Below, piece after piece: positions 5,498 to 6,038 of a DNA stretch of 6,038 nucleotides. The notes below the pieces were generated by a model. The model saw nothing but the letters and a program-made list of their open reading frames with translations. It made no database searches and was not told where the DNA came from. The stretch is taken from assembly GCA_030591405.1 (NCBI GenBank), contig JAUVBC010000151.1, positions 1 through 6,038 on the forward strand, read 5' to 3'. Source of the stretch: Candidatus Zixiibacteriota bacterium (GTDB taxonomy: Bacteria > Zixibacteria > MSB-5A5 > GN15 > PGXB01). The position numbers and the translations under genes were made by a program. Within the stretch, counting starts at the first letter, position 1, and every line of letters starts with the position of its first letter.

Positions 5498-6038
5498 TTA
5501 TCACCAATAAGCATTATTTTATCAGGAATCTTTTTTAATCCAAGATCGGCTATTTCCGGCAGATCACGTTTGAAATAAAACCGGTTGACCAGCCCGATCG
5601 CTCTGTCTATAAAGCTGTTTTCGAACCCGGCTTGATTTAATTCATTCCGGTCGGTTATACCGTTCTCGATTATTAAATAAAGCAAGCGATCGACTTGGTC
5701 GTATTCGAGACCCAACTCTGCTTCATCGGTCTGTCCGGGCCAGAGATCAGCCGATGGCTGCTTCAGTATAATTGATTCGGGGATATTGTAATATCGGGCT
5801 AGCGTCCTCACCTGAGTTTTATAGAGCATACCGATAGGATTAACCGTGCTGGCGACATCGCCATACCATGTTCCATACCCAAGACAGATTTCGGTCCGAT
5901 TTGAAGTCCCAAGCACCAGTAGTTTTTTGTCAAACGCTTTATCGAACAGGATCGACATCCGTTCACGCGCCATTTTATTTCCGGCGCGAACCGGATCGAT
6001 TTTTTTAATATCTTTATAATAAGCATCGACCATCGGGC
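5494..6038 (-). CDS. nadE: NAD+ synthetase, 3' part; 5' end outside window
   Basis: ATP-dependent amidation of nicotinate adenine dinucleotide to NAD+, the last step of NAD synthesis in the cytoplasm. The frame is open to the right edge (a Pro codon precedes the Met at 6033-6031), so that Met is probably internal and roughly 80-100 N-terminal residues, including the SGGxDS P-loop, are missing. Counted from that Met, visible motifs are RAGNKMARERM (16-26), VLGTSNRTE (40-48), LGYGTWYGD (51-59), NPIGMLYKTQVR (65-76) and KQPSADLWPGQTDEAELG (91-108), followed by the C-terminal helices. These match ammonia- or glutamine-dependent NadE. A fused glutaminase domain, if present, would lie upstream and cannot be judged; the part here ends normally with no C-terminal addition. 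The stop overlaps the rsmI start by 4 bases. Confidence 0.96.
   Translation of the reverse strand, partial: PMVDAYYKDIKKIDPVRAGNKMARERMSILFDKAFDKKLLVLGTSNRTEICLGYGTWYGDVASTVNPIGMLYKTQVRTLARYYNIPESIILKQPSADLWPGQTDEAELGLEYDQVDRLLYLIIENGITDRNELNQAGFENSFIDRAIGLVNRFYFKRDLPEIADLGLKKIPDKIMLIGDK

Overview
The window is a compact, AT-leaning bacterial chromosomal segment. Two gene trains converge on a 50-base gap at 2951-3000. No mobile elements, CRISPR arrays or RNA genes were seen. Lgt implies a lipoprotein-making bacterium. Phylum cannot be fixed from the sequence; the general look resembles uncultured FCB-type lineages, but that is only an impression. UGA serves as a normal stop for several genes here (1305-1307, the minus-strand gene ending at 3001, and the nadE stop at 5494-5496), so the standard code applies.

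Plus strand, left to right: the 3' part of gltX (glutamyl-tRNA synthetase, cut by the window edge); a 56-residue highly charged, probably coiled-coil protein one base after gltX; a peroxiredoxin gene at 1341-1805; and nadA (quinolinate synthase).

The peroxiredoxin gene is the main discovery. Its reading frame has one in-frame TGA (1476-1478, codon 46), exactly where AhpE/Bcp-type peroxiredoxins have their peroxidatic cysteine (T-P-x-C, here T-P-I-TGA). Homology continues in the same frame on both sides without a shift. The RNA just after the TGA can fold into hairpins that meet the bacterial SECIS rules: an apical loop 21 or 27 bases after the UGA, starting with G. The best reading is a selenocysteine-containing, one-Sec peroxiredoxin that automated gene calling would split, truncate or label a pseudogene.

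Minus strand, in transcription order from the right edge: the 3' part of nadE (NAD+ synthetase, cut by the window edge), rsmI (16S rRNA 2'-O-methyltransferase), lgt (prolipoprotein diacylglyceryl transferase) and an EamA/DMT-family membrane transporter. nadE/rsmI overlap by 4 bases (ATGA), lgt/EamA overlap by 1 base (TAATG), and rsmI/lgt are 35 bases apart, so this is probably one operon.

The genes are mostly housekeeping: translation (gltX, rsmI), NAD synthesis (nadA on one strand, nadE on the other), lipoprotein maturation and transport. A link between the Sec-peroxidase and the oxygen-sensitive Fe-S enzyme NadA downstream is possible but is inference from adjacency only.
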